This document shows positions 20,851-39,624 of a stretch of DNA of 64,000 bases, piece after piece (the first letter of the stretch is position 1; the number at the start of each line of letters is the position of its first letter). This DNA is from Closterium sp. Naga37s-1. Lineage: Eukaryota > Streptophyta > Zygnematophyceae > Desmidiales > Closteriaceae. The translations under genes and the position numbers were made by a program. Under the pieces are notes generated by a model, which saw only the letters and a list, made by a program, of their open reading frames with translations, ran no database searches and was not told the origin of the DNA. The DNA lies in assembly GCA_947471745.1 (NCBI GenBank), contig CANJKZ010000981.1, positions 1,054,001 through 1,118,000 on the forward strand, written 5' to 3'.

Positions 20851-21055
20851 TGAAAACTCTCCCAAACATCATGATGCTATCTTGCAAATGCATTCTCTGA
20901 GCATGATGTCGATAGATATGTGCTTCGTCCGACGACTTACAGAGAGGCCCTTCAAACAGATTTCAAAATCATTTAGTCCAATCACAATCAGCAGTCAGAC
21001 GGGCTTTATTCTCATTAGGGCATATTCGCTAACACCACCAGATGTTCCATCTCGT
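20851..21055. other. Spacer downstream of the PAA1 stop
   Basis: About 200 bases between the copia remnant and the minus-strand PAA1 stop codon. It presumably contains the PAA1 3' untranslated region. No clear polyadenylation signal or other element is recognised. Confidence 0.4.
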
Positions 21056-28790
<7,735 letters not shown>

Positions 28791-31700
28791 ATGAGGAGCC
28801 AGGGATTGGTCGCGCACAAGACATCTCGAGCAGGTGGAGCGGCGAATCTCAAGGCTCCGTTAAAAGAGCTCTTCGTTTGCCGTTACGAGGACGTGTTCAA
28901 TGGACGTAGCCCGATCAGTACGTGCAGGGAGAAAGGGTTCGAAGGACGGCAGGAGCTGCAGCGGTTCTGGGACGAACTTCTTCTGTTAAAAGTAGGTTCC
29001 AGTGGTCCTATCTCACACCATGCTGCTGCCTTTGTACTCAATCTCTAAGGCGCGACACCGTGAAGCTGCGTAGCGTTGTGGCGTAGCGTTCTAAGCGGTT
29101 CTGATTCCCTGGGCTGCACATTTTGCAGCAATCGTGACTCCTCTCTTCAGATCGAAATCACTTGTGCAACCTTGACGGCTTGCTTCCAAATTGATTAAAA
29201 TCGAAACAGAAAAGCGCTGCCTTTCCCGTTTCCATATCGCTTCAGAATCCTCGCTGCTTGTGGGATTCCTCATCCTCCTTCCCCGTGTCCCCGTTATTGC
29301 GTGACTCTGCGTCCCACTATTCCGTCACTCCCAACGAGGCAGGTGAACGACGCCTACCTGGCACAGTGCATCGCATCCATCCCCGAGGATCGCCTCGTTG
29401 GTCCCCTCTTGTGTGCTGTAACCCCATCACTATGTCTCACTGCTGTGTTTCACTGCTGTGTCTTTGATTCTGCGTGCCTTGAACGAGGCAGGTGAACGAC
29501 GCCTACCTGGCACAGTGCATCGCATCCATCCCCGAGGATCGCCTCATTGGTCCTCTCAAGCCCACCATCAACGAGATCTTCTCTGCCTGCCTCAGGTGAA
29601 TTCACAGCCTGCCTCAGGTGAATCCCGAGCCTGTCTCAGGTGAATCTACAGCCTGCCTCAGGTGAATCTACAGCCTGCCTCAGGTGATTTTTGATCCTGT
29701 CTCAGGTGAATCACAGCCCAACTCAGGTGAATTTCCAGTTGTGTCTCCGGTGAATCAACAGCCTTCTTCGGGTCAATCCACAGCCTTTCTCAGGTGAATC
29801 CAGAGCTTTCCGTAGGTGAATCGGCAGCCTTCCTTAGGTGAATCCACGGACTTCCTCAGGTGAATCCACAGCCTTCCTCAGGTGAACCCTCAGCTTTCCT
29901 CAGGTGAATCCACAGCTTTCCTCAGGTGAATCCGCAGCCCTGCTCAGGTGAATTCACACCCTGTCACTCGTCTTTTGGTCGTCTCACCCATCCATTTCCT
30001 CCCCCATCCCTCCTCGTCCCCCTTTCCCAACCAGATATTTGAGCGATGTGAATTTCATCCGAGTGGCACATGCTCTTGAAACCCTAGCCGTGTTTCTGAG
30101 GGAGATCTTCAAGAAGCGGTTTGCAGAGCAGGTGAGCATGGTGCCGTGATGGGATGGTTCCCTAGCCTTGAGCTAGGATTGGAGCCTTAGCCGTGTTTCT
30201 GAGGGCAGAGGTTTTGCGAAGCAGCAGAGGGTAATAATATGATGGCGCTTCCTCCGAGCAGCCCACACAGCATACGTTTGAATCGAGTTTCCCTCTGGGC
30301 GTGTTTCTGTGTGAAATATATGGATAATAGTTCGGAGTGGGACGGGACTGGGACATGTCAGCCTGCCAGGGGGCTTAGCACCCCTCCCTCCCCCCTTTCC
30401 GTTGTCACCCCTCCCGTTTTCCCCCATTGTCACTCGCAGACCTTCACTATAATCACGCTCGTTGCAGGGAACGCGGACAGTGGGGATGCCTATTTCAAGA
30501 AGCTCATCTGTGACGTCTCTGGCCTGCTCACAGGGGATAACGTGCCAGTTCTCATAAAAGCACTTGGGACAAGGTAGGGTAACCCTGTAACCTATGATCA
30601 TCCGTACATTCACACACCGGGGATGCTCATTTCAAGAAGCTCATCTGTGACGTCTCTGGCCTGCTCACAGGGGAGAACGTGCCAGTGCTCATCAAAGCAC
30701 TCGGGACCAGGTAGGGTAACTCTGTAATGTATGAACCCGGAATGCCCACTTTCATAAACTCATCTGCAGTGTCTCCGGCCTGCTCACAGGGGAAAACGTG
30801 CCAGTTCTCATAAAAGCACTTCGGACAAGGTAGGGTAACCCTGTTACATAATGTATGAACGATAGTCACACAGTGGGGTGGGGATGCCTTGCTCAAGAAG
30901 CTCTTCTGTGACGTCTCTGGCCTACTCACAGGGGAGAACGTGCCTGTGCTCATAAAGGCACTCGGGACCAGGTAGGGTAACCCTGTAACCGTTACAGTGT
31001 ACATACAAACCCTCAGATTCACACAGCTGGGATTCCTTCTCTTACAATTTGCTAGCCAGGCTACTCACAGGGGAATACGTGCCAGTGCTCATAAAAGCAC
31101 TTGGGACAAGAAAAGGTAGAGTAACCTTGTATTGGTTTACCTTTACTATAGTCACCAAGTGGCTATAGTGAAGGCGCTGTGATGTGATGTCTCCGGGCTG
31201 CTCACACGGGGCCACTCCCCGCTCTCTGCCCCCCGCCCTCTCCCTCCCCACCCTGCTCGTTCCCCTTCCCAGACTCTTCCTCGTGCTGCTCACAGCCACA
31301 GACAACGTCAACGCCAACCCCCTATGCTCCTCTTATTCATCCCTGCTCCCTCTCCCGGCTCCCTTAATCTGCTCCCTCTTTCTGCTGCTCCCTTCCCAGG
31401 CTCTTCCTCATGCTGCTCACCGCCACAGACAACGTGAACGCCAACCCAGTCGCCTCCTACCTGCTCCTCCACCCCATCACGGACCCCCTCCTCTCGCTCC
31501 TCACCATCTCCCCTCCGCACCACCGCCAGCGCCTTGAATTCGACACCTCACTCGTCCTCCTCCTCCTGCTGCTGCTGCCGCTGCTGCTGCTCTCATGCCA
31601 ATCCCTTTCCCCCCTCCTCTTTCTCTCTCCCTCCTCTTCCCCTGCCCGCCTTCCCAGGCTCTTCCTGGTGCTTCTGACTGCAACAGACAACGTGAACGCC

Positions 31701-34700
31701 AACCCAGTCGCCTCCTACCTGCTCCTCCACCCCATCACGGACCCCCTCCTCTCCCTCCTCACCCTCTCCCCTCCGCACCACCGCCAGCGCCTCGAATTCG
31801 ATACCTCACTCGTCCTCCTCCTCCTGCTGCTCTGGCGAAGAGCTTCCGATCCCTATGCGGATAGAATCGCCTCGTCAGCCAACGCGCCCCTGGTTCCCCT
31901 GCTGCATACGATTCACTCGCTGCTCTCGCTTTCCCAGGAGCCGGGGCAGGGGAGTGGGGGGATGGCGGGGGCAGGAGGGGGGGGAGGGGGAGGGGCAGGG
32001 GCAGCGGGAGGGGCAGGAGGAGGAGGAGGTGGGACGGGAGGAGGCGAAGGGGCGATTTTAGGAGGGATTAGCTCTTATTTGCCTTCTATGGGCGTAATTT
32101 CGTCTCAAGCGTCATCAGCTTTGTCTGTAGTGGCCTTTGCCACGTCAGCAGCCACCCAGGCACTGTACAGTTACGCTAGCACGGCTATAGGGGGGATAGC
32201 GAGCGGGAAAGGGCTTGGAGAACTGCCCCCTATAACTAGTGTGATTGTAGAGAAGTTCACGGAGAGAGGGAGCGGAGCAGGGGAGGTGGATGGTCAGTGG
32301 GCATATGGGACGTGTGGGGTGCTGCTGCTGTATTTCCTCGTCGCACTCAACCCCACTGCAAGATCCCCTTCTGTAAGTGGTGCCCTTGTTTTATTCACGC
32401 TCGTTTCAAGCAGCACCCTGCCTGCACGCATATGCTGCTGCTGACTCGTGGGGTGCTGATGCTGTATTTTCTCGGAGCGCTCAACCCCACTGCGAGATTC
32501 CCGGATGTAATTCCTGGCGTCTGGATGTCCAAAGGGAGCATGCCATGTTACGCTGTCAGCATGTCTTGCTACGCCTCCTGCTGCTGCTGCTGCTGCTGTG
32601 CCAGCGCTCCTTCCTTTTCAATCCCTTGTGATGTCATGCCTCCCTTTCCGTATTTTCAACTCATTTCTCTTGTGGGGAGATCTTCTTCGCCTGCTGCTGC
32701 TGCTGCTTTCAGCACTCATCCTCACTCCCTCTCCTTCTCTACCCCCACTCCAGCTGTGGCCGCATGAGGGCTTCATTGTCGGACCTGGCAAGTCTCTCTC
32801 CCTCCTGTGGGGCGACTGCCTGCGCCTGCTGCTGCTCACCTGCCGAGACGCCTTTGACCCGCACGCCCTGCAAGGGGAGGGAGGGCTACCGAGGGCAAAG
32901 GTGAGGGCACACGCCTTGACACATGCTATCTCTGGGCCCATGTTGACAGTCGCTCCCTCTCCCTCCTGTTCGAGACGAGAGGAAATTTGAGGACGTGAGA
33001 GGGTCAAAGGTGAGGAGAGTTGAGAGGGTCAAAGGTGAGCAGAGTTGAGAGGGTCAAAGGTGAGCAGAGTTGAGAGGGTCAAAGGTGAGCAGAGTTGAGA
33101 GGGTCAAAGGTGAGCAGAGTTGAGAGGGTCAAAGGTGAGCAGAGTTGAGAGGGTCAAAGGTGAGCAGAGTTGAGAGGGTCAAAGGTGAGGAGAGTTGAGA
33201 GGGTCAAAGGTGAGCAGAGTTGAGAGGGTCAAAGTGAGGGCATAAGGGAGAGGCAAGGGCTATGCTTTCGATTCGGATTCTCTGCACGAAAATTGGGCTT
33301 TTCCAAGAACTAAGGTGAATTTTGGGTCGACTCAAAAGAATTAAGGTGAATTTTGGGTCGACTCAAAAGAATTAAGGTGAATTTTGGGTCGACTCAAAAG
33401 AGCTAAGGCCATGGTCTTGTGTGGGGAGAAATGCTGTGCCCTGTTCTTTGCACAAGCGTTTCAGACCCCATTCTCATTTTCATGCGCAGAGACGCTTTTG
33501 ATCTATCCTGCATCGCATGCAAGGGGGGGAGGGAACGGATTGTTGAATTATAAGGTTTTCTAGTATTACATACGTCTTGGATCAGAGAGCCGCGTGGAAA
33601 TGTTTCGACTAGTCGGTTTAAACGCACCAGCTGCTGCTCTCCTCTCTCCCCCGCCCTGCCCTGCCCTGGCACCAAACTTAGGTTCTCTTTCTCTTTGTCC
33701 GTCTGCTATTGGAGGAGCGACATACAGCTGAGTTTCTCTTCAGATGCGACCCTGCCTTCCTCCCTCCCTTCTCCTTCGTCTTCCTCTCCTCCATCCCCTA
33801 TACAATGCCATGCCACAATGCTCAGGTTCTCTTCCTCCTCGCCCGTTTGCTGCTAGACGAGCGGCACACAGCCGAGTTCCTCTTCAGATGTGACCCGGCC
33901 ACCTTCCCTCTCCGTCTCTTTCTTACCCGTCCCCTTCCTCTCCCCCCTCCGCTATCCCCTGCTCTGGCTGCTACAACGCTCAGGTGCTTTTCCTCTTAGC
34001 CCGTCTGCTGCTAGAGGAGCGACATACTGCCGAGTTTCTCTTCAGATGCGACCCTGCCACCTTCCTCATGCACTCCCTCGAGCCTCCCAGCCCCTCATCA
34101 CCTGGTACGACCCCTCCCAGCCCCTCATCACCTGGTACGACCCCTCCCAGCCTCTCATCCCCACATTCCCCGCATTCCCCGCACTCCTCATCCCACCCGC
34201 TCTCCTCCGTGTTCCACGCATTTTTCAATCAGTATCGCCCTTTCTCCCCCACTCCCCGTCCCTCCCTTCCACAGCCGTCTCCCCTCATTCTCCACAGCCA
34301 CGCCATCCCACCCCGTCTATTCCATATCTCACACATTCTTCAACTCATCTCTTTTCCCCCCTCTCTCTCCCTGACTCCACCCACCCAACCCGTATATGCA
34401 GCCATGTCCCCTCGTTCCCCGCGCACGCCATCCCACCCACGCTCCTCCATGTCCCACGCATTCTTCAACATGGGAGTGGCAGTCCTCTCCCTCCCCCTTC
34501 CCCCCACGCCGACACCTGCCCAACCCTCCTTCAACACACTCCCTCCCTCCGTCTCCCACACCTCCAACCCCCCCACCTCCGCCTCCTCCTCTTCCTCCTC
34601 CTCTCACCCCTCCTCCTCCTCCTCCCACTCCTCGCTCTCCTCCACTCCCTCCTCCTCCTCGCAACCCCCTCTCTCAATGGACCCAGACGCGCTGGTGAGG

Positions 34701-37004
34701 GCAGCGGTGGTGGTGTCTCTGGTGCTCAACTTCGCGCGCGCCAAGGGGGTGGCGCTGAGCACGGCAACAGTGGACTGGTTGGGCCTCTGGCGGTCGCTCA
34801 TTCGGATATGCGACTGGTGCCGCGCGGAAAGCAACTTCCAGGTGTGTGTCTGGGTGGGTGTGGGTGGGTGTGGATGTGTGTCTGAGTGTGTGTGACTGCC
34901 AGCATGAGCCAAGGGGGTAGCTCTCAGCACGGCAACAGTGGACTGCTTTGGCCTCTGGCGGTCGCTCATTCGCATGTGTGACTGGTGCCGCGCAGACAGC
35001 AACTTCCAGGTGGGCGTTTGGGTGGGTGTGGGTGGGTGTTACTGCCCGCATGAGCCAAGGGGGTGGCGCTGAGCACGGCAACACATGGGGGTGTTTGAGG
35101 GGCTCCGCTCCTCCCTATCCCTCTCCACCTCTCTCTATCAACTGCTTAATCTCTTTCACTTCCCCATGACATGACTCTCTTGCCCTGTATCCCCTGTCTC
35201 TCCCAACAGCGCCCAGGGGTGCCAGAGGTAGCGGAGATATCATTGGGTCTGCTGGAAGCATGTGTGGGCGCGGGGGCAGACCTGGTGGGCGGGTCAGGGG
35301 ATTCACTCTGGAGGGAGCAGCGTGGGAGCAAGCGGGTGTGACGATCTCGAGATGCTGCACGCGCTGCTGCTGGCGCACATGGGGGTGTTTGAGGGGCGCC
35401 GATCCTCCCTCCCAATCTCTCTCAACCTCTCTCAATCTCCCTCTTTCCCTCTATTACCCTCTCGTCTCTCCCCCAGCGCCCAGGGGTGCCAGAGGTGGCA
35501 GAAATCTCACTGGGCCTTTTAGAGGCATGTGTGGGAGCAGGAGCAGACCTGGTGGGCGGGTCAGGGATTCACTCTGGAGGGAGCAGCGTGGGAGCGGGCG
35601 GGTGTGACGATCTGGAGATGCTTCACGCGCTGCTGCTGGCGCACATGGGGGTGTTTGAGGGGCTTCAGGCGACGGCTGAGAGAATCACTTTTGGGGCGGC
35701 AGCTAAAGTGTCCATCACTGGAGGGATCACTCTGGTGAGCCTTTGGGGGCCTGTGAGAAAGCGTGATATGGCATGGGGCTGGGTGGGAGGGTGTGTGGTG
35801 GTTCTGCTTCTTCTTCTGCTGCACGCGCTGCTGCTGGCGCACATGGGCGTGTTTGAGGGGCTGCAGGCGACGGCAGAGAGGATCACGTTTGGGGCGGCGG
35901 CTAAAGTGTCCATCACTGGAGGGATCACTCTGGTGAGTGTGTGAAGGAGGGGTGCGGTGCGGTGAGTTGGGGTTGGATGGGAGGAGATGGATTTGGTTGA
36001 GAAGCCACAGGAAGAGCGGATCACGTTTGGGGCAGCATCTGAAGTGTCCATCACTGGAGGGATTACTCAAGTAAGCCTTTGATGGGCCTGTGATGGATAT
36101 TGGAAGGGCATGCAGCGGTGACATAGTGCTGCTGCTGCTGCATGCTCTGCTGCTGGCGCACATGGGGTTGCATGGGGGTATGTGAATGAGGGGTGGGGTG
36201 CGCTGGGGTGGGGTGCGGTTGGAAGATAGGGCCATCTTAAGTGTCTATCACTGGAGGGATCCTTCTGGTGAGTGTGTGAAAGAGGGGTCGAGTGCGGTGA
36301 GGTGGGGTGCGGTTGGAAGAACGGATCACATTTGGGGCGGCGGCTAAAGTGTCAATCACCGGAGGGGAGGGGATCACTCTGGTGAGGGGATGGATCTGAT
36401 CTGAATGATAAGGCTCTGGGCATGAAGGGCATGGATGTTGATAGGGCATGGGCGTGGGTGGGAGAGCATGCAGTGATAATGGTGTTGCTGCTGCTGCTCC
36501 TGCTGCTGCTGCTCCTGCTGCTGCTGCGGCTGTAAGTGCTCATGGGGTGCTGCTGCTGCGGCTGTAAGTGCTCATGGGGTGCTGCTGCTGTTGATGTGAG
36601 GGATCACTCTGGGTGGTTGGGAGAGATTGCAGTGATAATGGTGGTGCTGCAGCAGCAGGCATGCGCATGCAGATTCAAGCACCTCTCCTCCTTCCTTGAA
36701 CCTTCTTCCTTGCAACCACACATCTCAGGTGAATATCAAGGAGTTAAGAGATCACTACGAGGTGCAGGCAGCAGGCATGGGCATGCGGCTGGGCAGCATA
36801 ACAGAGGAGCAAGCGCTAACAGTGATCCGCAAGAAGGGCATGAGTGGACTGAAGGCGAAGCCACGTCATGTGGGCCCCACACACATGTACTCAGAGGGCA
36901 CGGCGGAGCTCCGGATTCTCACTGCTGCCACCCGGCTTCTGGTGGTACACCACCGGAGAAATTTCTGGTCGTTGTTGCCGAAGCTAGAGCTGGAAAACTA
37001 TTGA
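28791..37004 (+). CDS. ARMH3: ARMH3-like (DUF1741) armadillo-like helical protein
   Basis: Resembles animal ARMH3/C10orf76, a Golgi-associated helical protein that works with GBF1 and PI4KB; a role here is inferred. Nine exons, all GT-AG and in phase: 28791-28991, 29492-29595, 30035-30131, 30440-30573, 31658-32372, 32754-32900, 33984-34841, 35477-35734, 36729-37004 (929 residues). Family landmarks in order are RFWDELLLLKV, FIRVAHALETLAVFLREI, LFLVLLTATDNVNANPVASY with RQRLEFDTSLVLLLLLLW, LLLYFLVALNPTAR, LLARLLLEERHTAEFLFRCDP, GLWRSLIRICDW, and the C-terminal half ending LPKLELENY. It is longer than animal relatives (about 690) because of Gly-rich (exon 5) and Ser/Pro-rich (exon 7) inserts. 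An upstream in-frame ATG at 28719 is possible. The sixth exon is the least certain. Confidence 0.75.
29342..29405 (+). repeat. Acceptor-side copy of ARMH3-like exon 2
   Basis: CGAGGCAG acceptor plus VNDAYLAQCIASIPEDRLVGPL, nearly identical to the real exon at 29492, ending without a donor. Confidence 0.88.
29583..29960 (+). repeat. 22-bp minisatellite built on the exon 2 donor site
   Basis: About 17 units of roughly 22 bases (GCCTGCCTCAGGTGAATCCACA type) start at the last bases of exon 2 and run into intron 2. Each unit contains CAGGTGAAT, the exon 2 donor junction, so the intron opens with a row of candidate 5' splice sites. Confidence 0.93.
30610..31112 (+). repeat. Donor-side copies of ARMH3-like exon 4
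   Basis: Four copies of KKLICDVSGLLTGENVPVLI with a GGTAGGGTAAC donor, downstream of exon 4, spaced about 110-150 bases apart and decaying with distance. The last (31060) has lost the LICDV part. Confidence 0.9.
31264..31657 (+). repeat. Acceptor-side copies of ARMH3-like exon 5
   Basis: Two copies of TTCCCAG acceptor plus LFLVLLTATDNVNANP upstream of the assigned exon. The second (31400) extends about 170 bases, through RQRLEFDTSLV, and is in frame with the real exon 258 bases later. A readthrough version with a duplicated block would therefore also be open. Confidence 0.9.
32448..32512 (+). repeat. Donor-side copy of ARMH3-like exon 5
   Basis: GVLMLYFLGALNPTARFPD followed by GTAATT, a diverged repeat of the exon 5 end, downstream of it. 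A weaker fragment of exon 6 (LWGDLLRLLLL) lies at about 32675-32720. Confidence 0.8.
32997..33240 (+). repeat. 25-bp minisatellite AGAGGGTCAAAGGTGAGCAGAGTTG
   Basis: Ten near-perfect 25-base units just downstream of exon 6. Each contains CAAAGGTGAG, matching the exon 6 donor (GCAAAG/GTGAGG). Confidence 0.95.
33296..33405 (+). repeat. 31-bp repeats with TTTTGGGTCGACTCAAAA
   Basis: Three and a half units of 31 bases containing AAGGTGAATTTTGGGTCGACTC and the near-palindrome TTTTGGGTCGACTCAAAA, related to the palindromes of the aldo/keto reductase introns. Confidence 0.9.
33690..33905 (+). repeat. Acceptor-side copies of ARMH3-like exon 7
   Basis: Two copies of the exon 7 start (LLARLLLDERHTAEFLFRCDPA) upstream of the real exon at 33984, each ending shortly after the CDPA codons. 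Confidence 0.9.
34907..35085 (+). repeat. Donor-side copies of ARMH3-like exon 7
   Basis: Two copies downstream of exon 7. One has most of AKGVALSTATVD...SLIRMCDWCRADSNFQ with a GTGGGC donor. The second is cut after the LSTAT codons and fused to sequence of exon 8 (CACATGGGGGTGTTTGAGG). Confidence 0.88.
35207..35405 (+). repeat. Acceptor-side copy of ARMH3-like exon 8
   Basis: CAACAG acceptor then RPGVPEVAEISLGLLEACVG and on to LLLAHMGVFEG, upstream of exon 8. A one-base insertion in the GGSG region puts it out of frame. Confidence 0.88.
35816..36390 (+). repeat. Donor-side copies of ARMH3-like exon 8
   Basis: About five progressively shorter copies of the exon 8 end (HALLLAHMGVFEGLQ... to KVSITGGITL with a GTGAG donor), at about 35816-35940, 36011-36072, 36130-36170, 36235-36270 and 36315-36385. 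All are downstream of the full exon. Confidence 0.88.
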
Positions 37005-38406
37005 TGAGGGTTGTGTGGTGGTTACTAATTGGTGATGCTCCACGCAATATGGATCAACGTCATGTTAGTTACATTTTATTATGATGGTACCTATATTCAG
37101 CGTGTGATAGTAATCAGTACAAATGTCACCCCTTCTTCCCCTCTTTCAATTGATGGTTTCCGCCGTTGGTGAGAATATTGGCAAAATACAACAGCATGAT
37201 TTTACATTACCACCACAAAATATAAAACCGGTGTAGAACAGCTTCCATTTGAAACTTCGTGGATATTCTCTGAGCACTGTATGGGCTGGGTTTGGTCAGG
37301 TTGGGTTCGGGCAAGTCGTGCAACGTTGTCAGCGTGCGACAAGTTCACTGACAAGCAAGCAAGGGACCTCCACCTCCATTATGAAATGCTCCATTTGAGC
37401 TGGTGACAGTTGGACGCTCCAAACCCCATCAATCTCGACAAACAAGACTTCCCACTGTTTTGGTAATGCAAGCTGGTCCCAGCGACAGAAATCTAGTGAG
37501 ATGATTCGTTCGTCGAGCACACGCGGTTTCTGGTTCCCCCGAACGCGGTTTCTTCTGCTTTTGCAATCTTTTACGATCTGTATGAACTTGAAGCGTCACG
37601 GCAGCCCATCTGTCAATGCCAAATTACCGAATCCGGGTTTTGATTTCAAATCGAATATCCAGATCCATGTCAGCGTCTAGCCTGCACGGGTATGATTCAT
37701 TAATGGAAAGTGACAAGAGTTATCGATTGTCACGGACAAACTGAAAAAATCTGTGGCGCAGCTGAAACCTTGGAACGGTGTGTGTGGCACGCCTACACGT
37801 TTATCAAGTGCAATCTCATTGCATGCGTCCCACAATCTCGTGTGCGCCGTGGACGCCATTATGGCGTGTGCGAAGTATTTCGACGTAGTTTGGACGTAGT
37901 TTTGACGTCGGAGATCGACGTCGAGTGACGTCGAGCCTCTGACGTCGATTGACGTCGAATGCGGCACTTGGAACACATTGCCGGCGACGAACTGTCCACT
38001 CAAGACAAATGCCGGCCTTAATAGTAACAATTGAATTGATACTGTCGAAGAATTGAATTGGGACCAGAACCTGAAATCGCAAATGTCTTTTTCGAGCGCG
38101 TCTATTGGCTGCGAAAATCTCATCACGAAATGAAAATGTTCGCAATGGTCGAGATTACGATTCATGCCAATCTGTGAATTTGTCTTACGTGGTCTGGCAA
38201 ACACTGTAAAGATTCGCTCAATTTTTCTTTGGTTGACCGTTTCTGTGCCTATCATCATTGCACATTTCCGTACAAATGGCGATGCTGGCGTCAGCAATTT
38301 TTGAAGCGTACTTTGCACACAGAAATGGCACCCCTTAGCTCACCTACCTTGCCCAACAACCTCGACGTAGCTCGACGTCGAGCTACATGCAGCACTTTGC
38401 ACACGC
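37005..38406. other. Intergenic region with a GACGTC cluster
   Basis: About 1.4 kb with no convincing gene. The sequence around 37883-37965 packs five GACGTC palindromes within about 80 bases, and another nested palindrome (CTCGACGTCGAG) lies near 38365. The minus-strand open stretch at 37677-38318 has no recognisable domain and I do not call it. Confidence 0.5.
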
Positions 38407-38905
38407 CTAAGTAGCTTTCGCATGGTACTACTAGCGACCCTGCGCTTTCAAGGAGACTACAGTGCTATATGCGGGCACTTTCCGCCACTCCGCCACTCCG
38501 ACAGGAAAATTATGGCAACAGCACAGAACTAAGTCCCAAATTTACCCACGTGTCAGAATTTCGCAAGCCACTGGAAAAAATATCCCTTTCCCTGACCGAA
38601 AAAACCTAAAACCCAATCGGGGGATGCATCTCGGGGAGGCATCAATCCTAAAAAAATGTCGGTTCCCGTGTTTAGGGTTGATCCCTCCCGAAAATGAGTC
38701 CAGGTTCCCTACGGGTTTTATTATTTTTGCCGTGCGTTTCTAACTTTCCGAATTTGTGACACGTGGGTGAATGTGGGACCGAGTTCTGTGTTGTTGCCAT
38801 AACTTTCCTCTCGGAGTGGCGGAGGGGCGGAAAGTGCCCGCGATTAGCACTTTAGTCTCCTTGAAAGCGCAGGGTCGCTAGTAGCACCTCTGCGAAAGCT
38901 ACTTA
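38407..38905. mobile_element. MITE-like element with ~160-bp terminal inverted repeats
   Basis: Ends TAAGTAGCTTTCGCA and TGCGAAAGCTACTTA are reverse complements, and the similarity continues inward for about 160 bases on each side with scattered mismatches. The core is AT-rich and non-coding. Total length is 499 bases. No target duplication is obvious, so the superfamily is unknown. Confidence 0.8.
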
Positions 38906-39266
38906 CCCCATTTCCTTTGACTCCACAAACAAGCTCTTCATGCAACACAAGTGTGTTCAAGCGGATACACTCGGGGTACACGTCGCAAATTACGATTCCG
39001 CGTACACCCTCTCTCTCGCCAGACTGACAATGGGAAGCGCTGGCTACAGTGCGTACTGCTGCTTGGACCCTAGCGTACTGTTGCTTGGACCCTAGCGATC
39101 TGGTGCTTGCAACCGAACGCCAGGTAGGTGGCGGGCAAATGCACTCCAGAGGAACGGTACACAACATTTTATGGAAGAAAAATTGCGTTTCCGTACGGTT
39201 GAGTGCGGCAAATGTGCTCATATGGTATGTTCTGGGACCATTCTGGACGCATTGATGTCAGTATAG
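38906..39266. other. Intergenic, nothing recognised
   Basis: About 360 bases with a small tandem repeat (CTTGGACCCTAGCG twice near 39060-39100). No coding or regulatory feature can be supported. Confidence 0.4.
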
Positions 39267-39283
39267 CCGGTCCGTCAATATGG

Positions 39284-39518
39284 TAAAGGTAAAGGTTATG
39301 GGGAAACCCCCTTGGTATTACCCCGGCTGTCGGTCGTAACCCGCCTACCCATTTGTTTCCACGCCTCGCTGGGTAACGAGGTTAATGTATCCACTCCCAG
39401 ATGAGCACCTGTGTAACCCCCTTCTGGGGGGCTGGCAGAACACGCCGCAGGGGGGATTTGATCCCGGGACCTCATCCTTCGGAAGTGAACCAGCTAACTA
39501 GCTGGGCCACTTCAGGAT
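39284..39518 (-). mobile_element. tRNA-derived SINE with 17-bp target duplication
   Basis: A 235-base minus-strand element with a tRNA-like head: an A-box-like TGGCCCAGCTAGTTAGCTGG (39509-39490) and a B-box-like GGATCAAATCC (39464-39454), suited to RNA polymerase III. The tail is a short run of ACCTTT units. It is flanked by an exact 17-base direct repeat CCGGTCCGTCAATATGG at 39267-39283 and 39519-39535, the signature of LINE-machinery retroposition. Confidence 0.88.
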
Positions 39519-39535
39519 CCGGTCCGTCAATATGG

Positions 39536-39588
39536 CCAATGTCAGTCTGGCGAGAGAGAGGGTGTATTTTTTTGCGCAAAAAAGCTAT

Positions 39589-39624
<36 letters not shown>

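Noticed and set aside
37677..38318. 213-codon minus-strand frame
   Set aside because: No recognisable family. It covers the GACGTC cluster and has the composition of the surrounding intergenic DNA.
39284..39518. A functional tRNA gene on the minus strand
   Set aside because: Box-like sequences are present, but no full cloverleaf or anticodon arm can be drawn. The 17-bp flanking repeat and tail fit a SINE.
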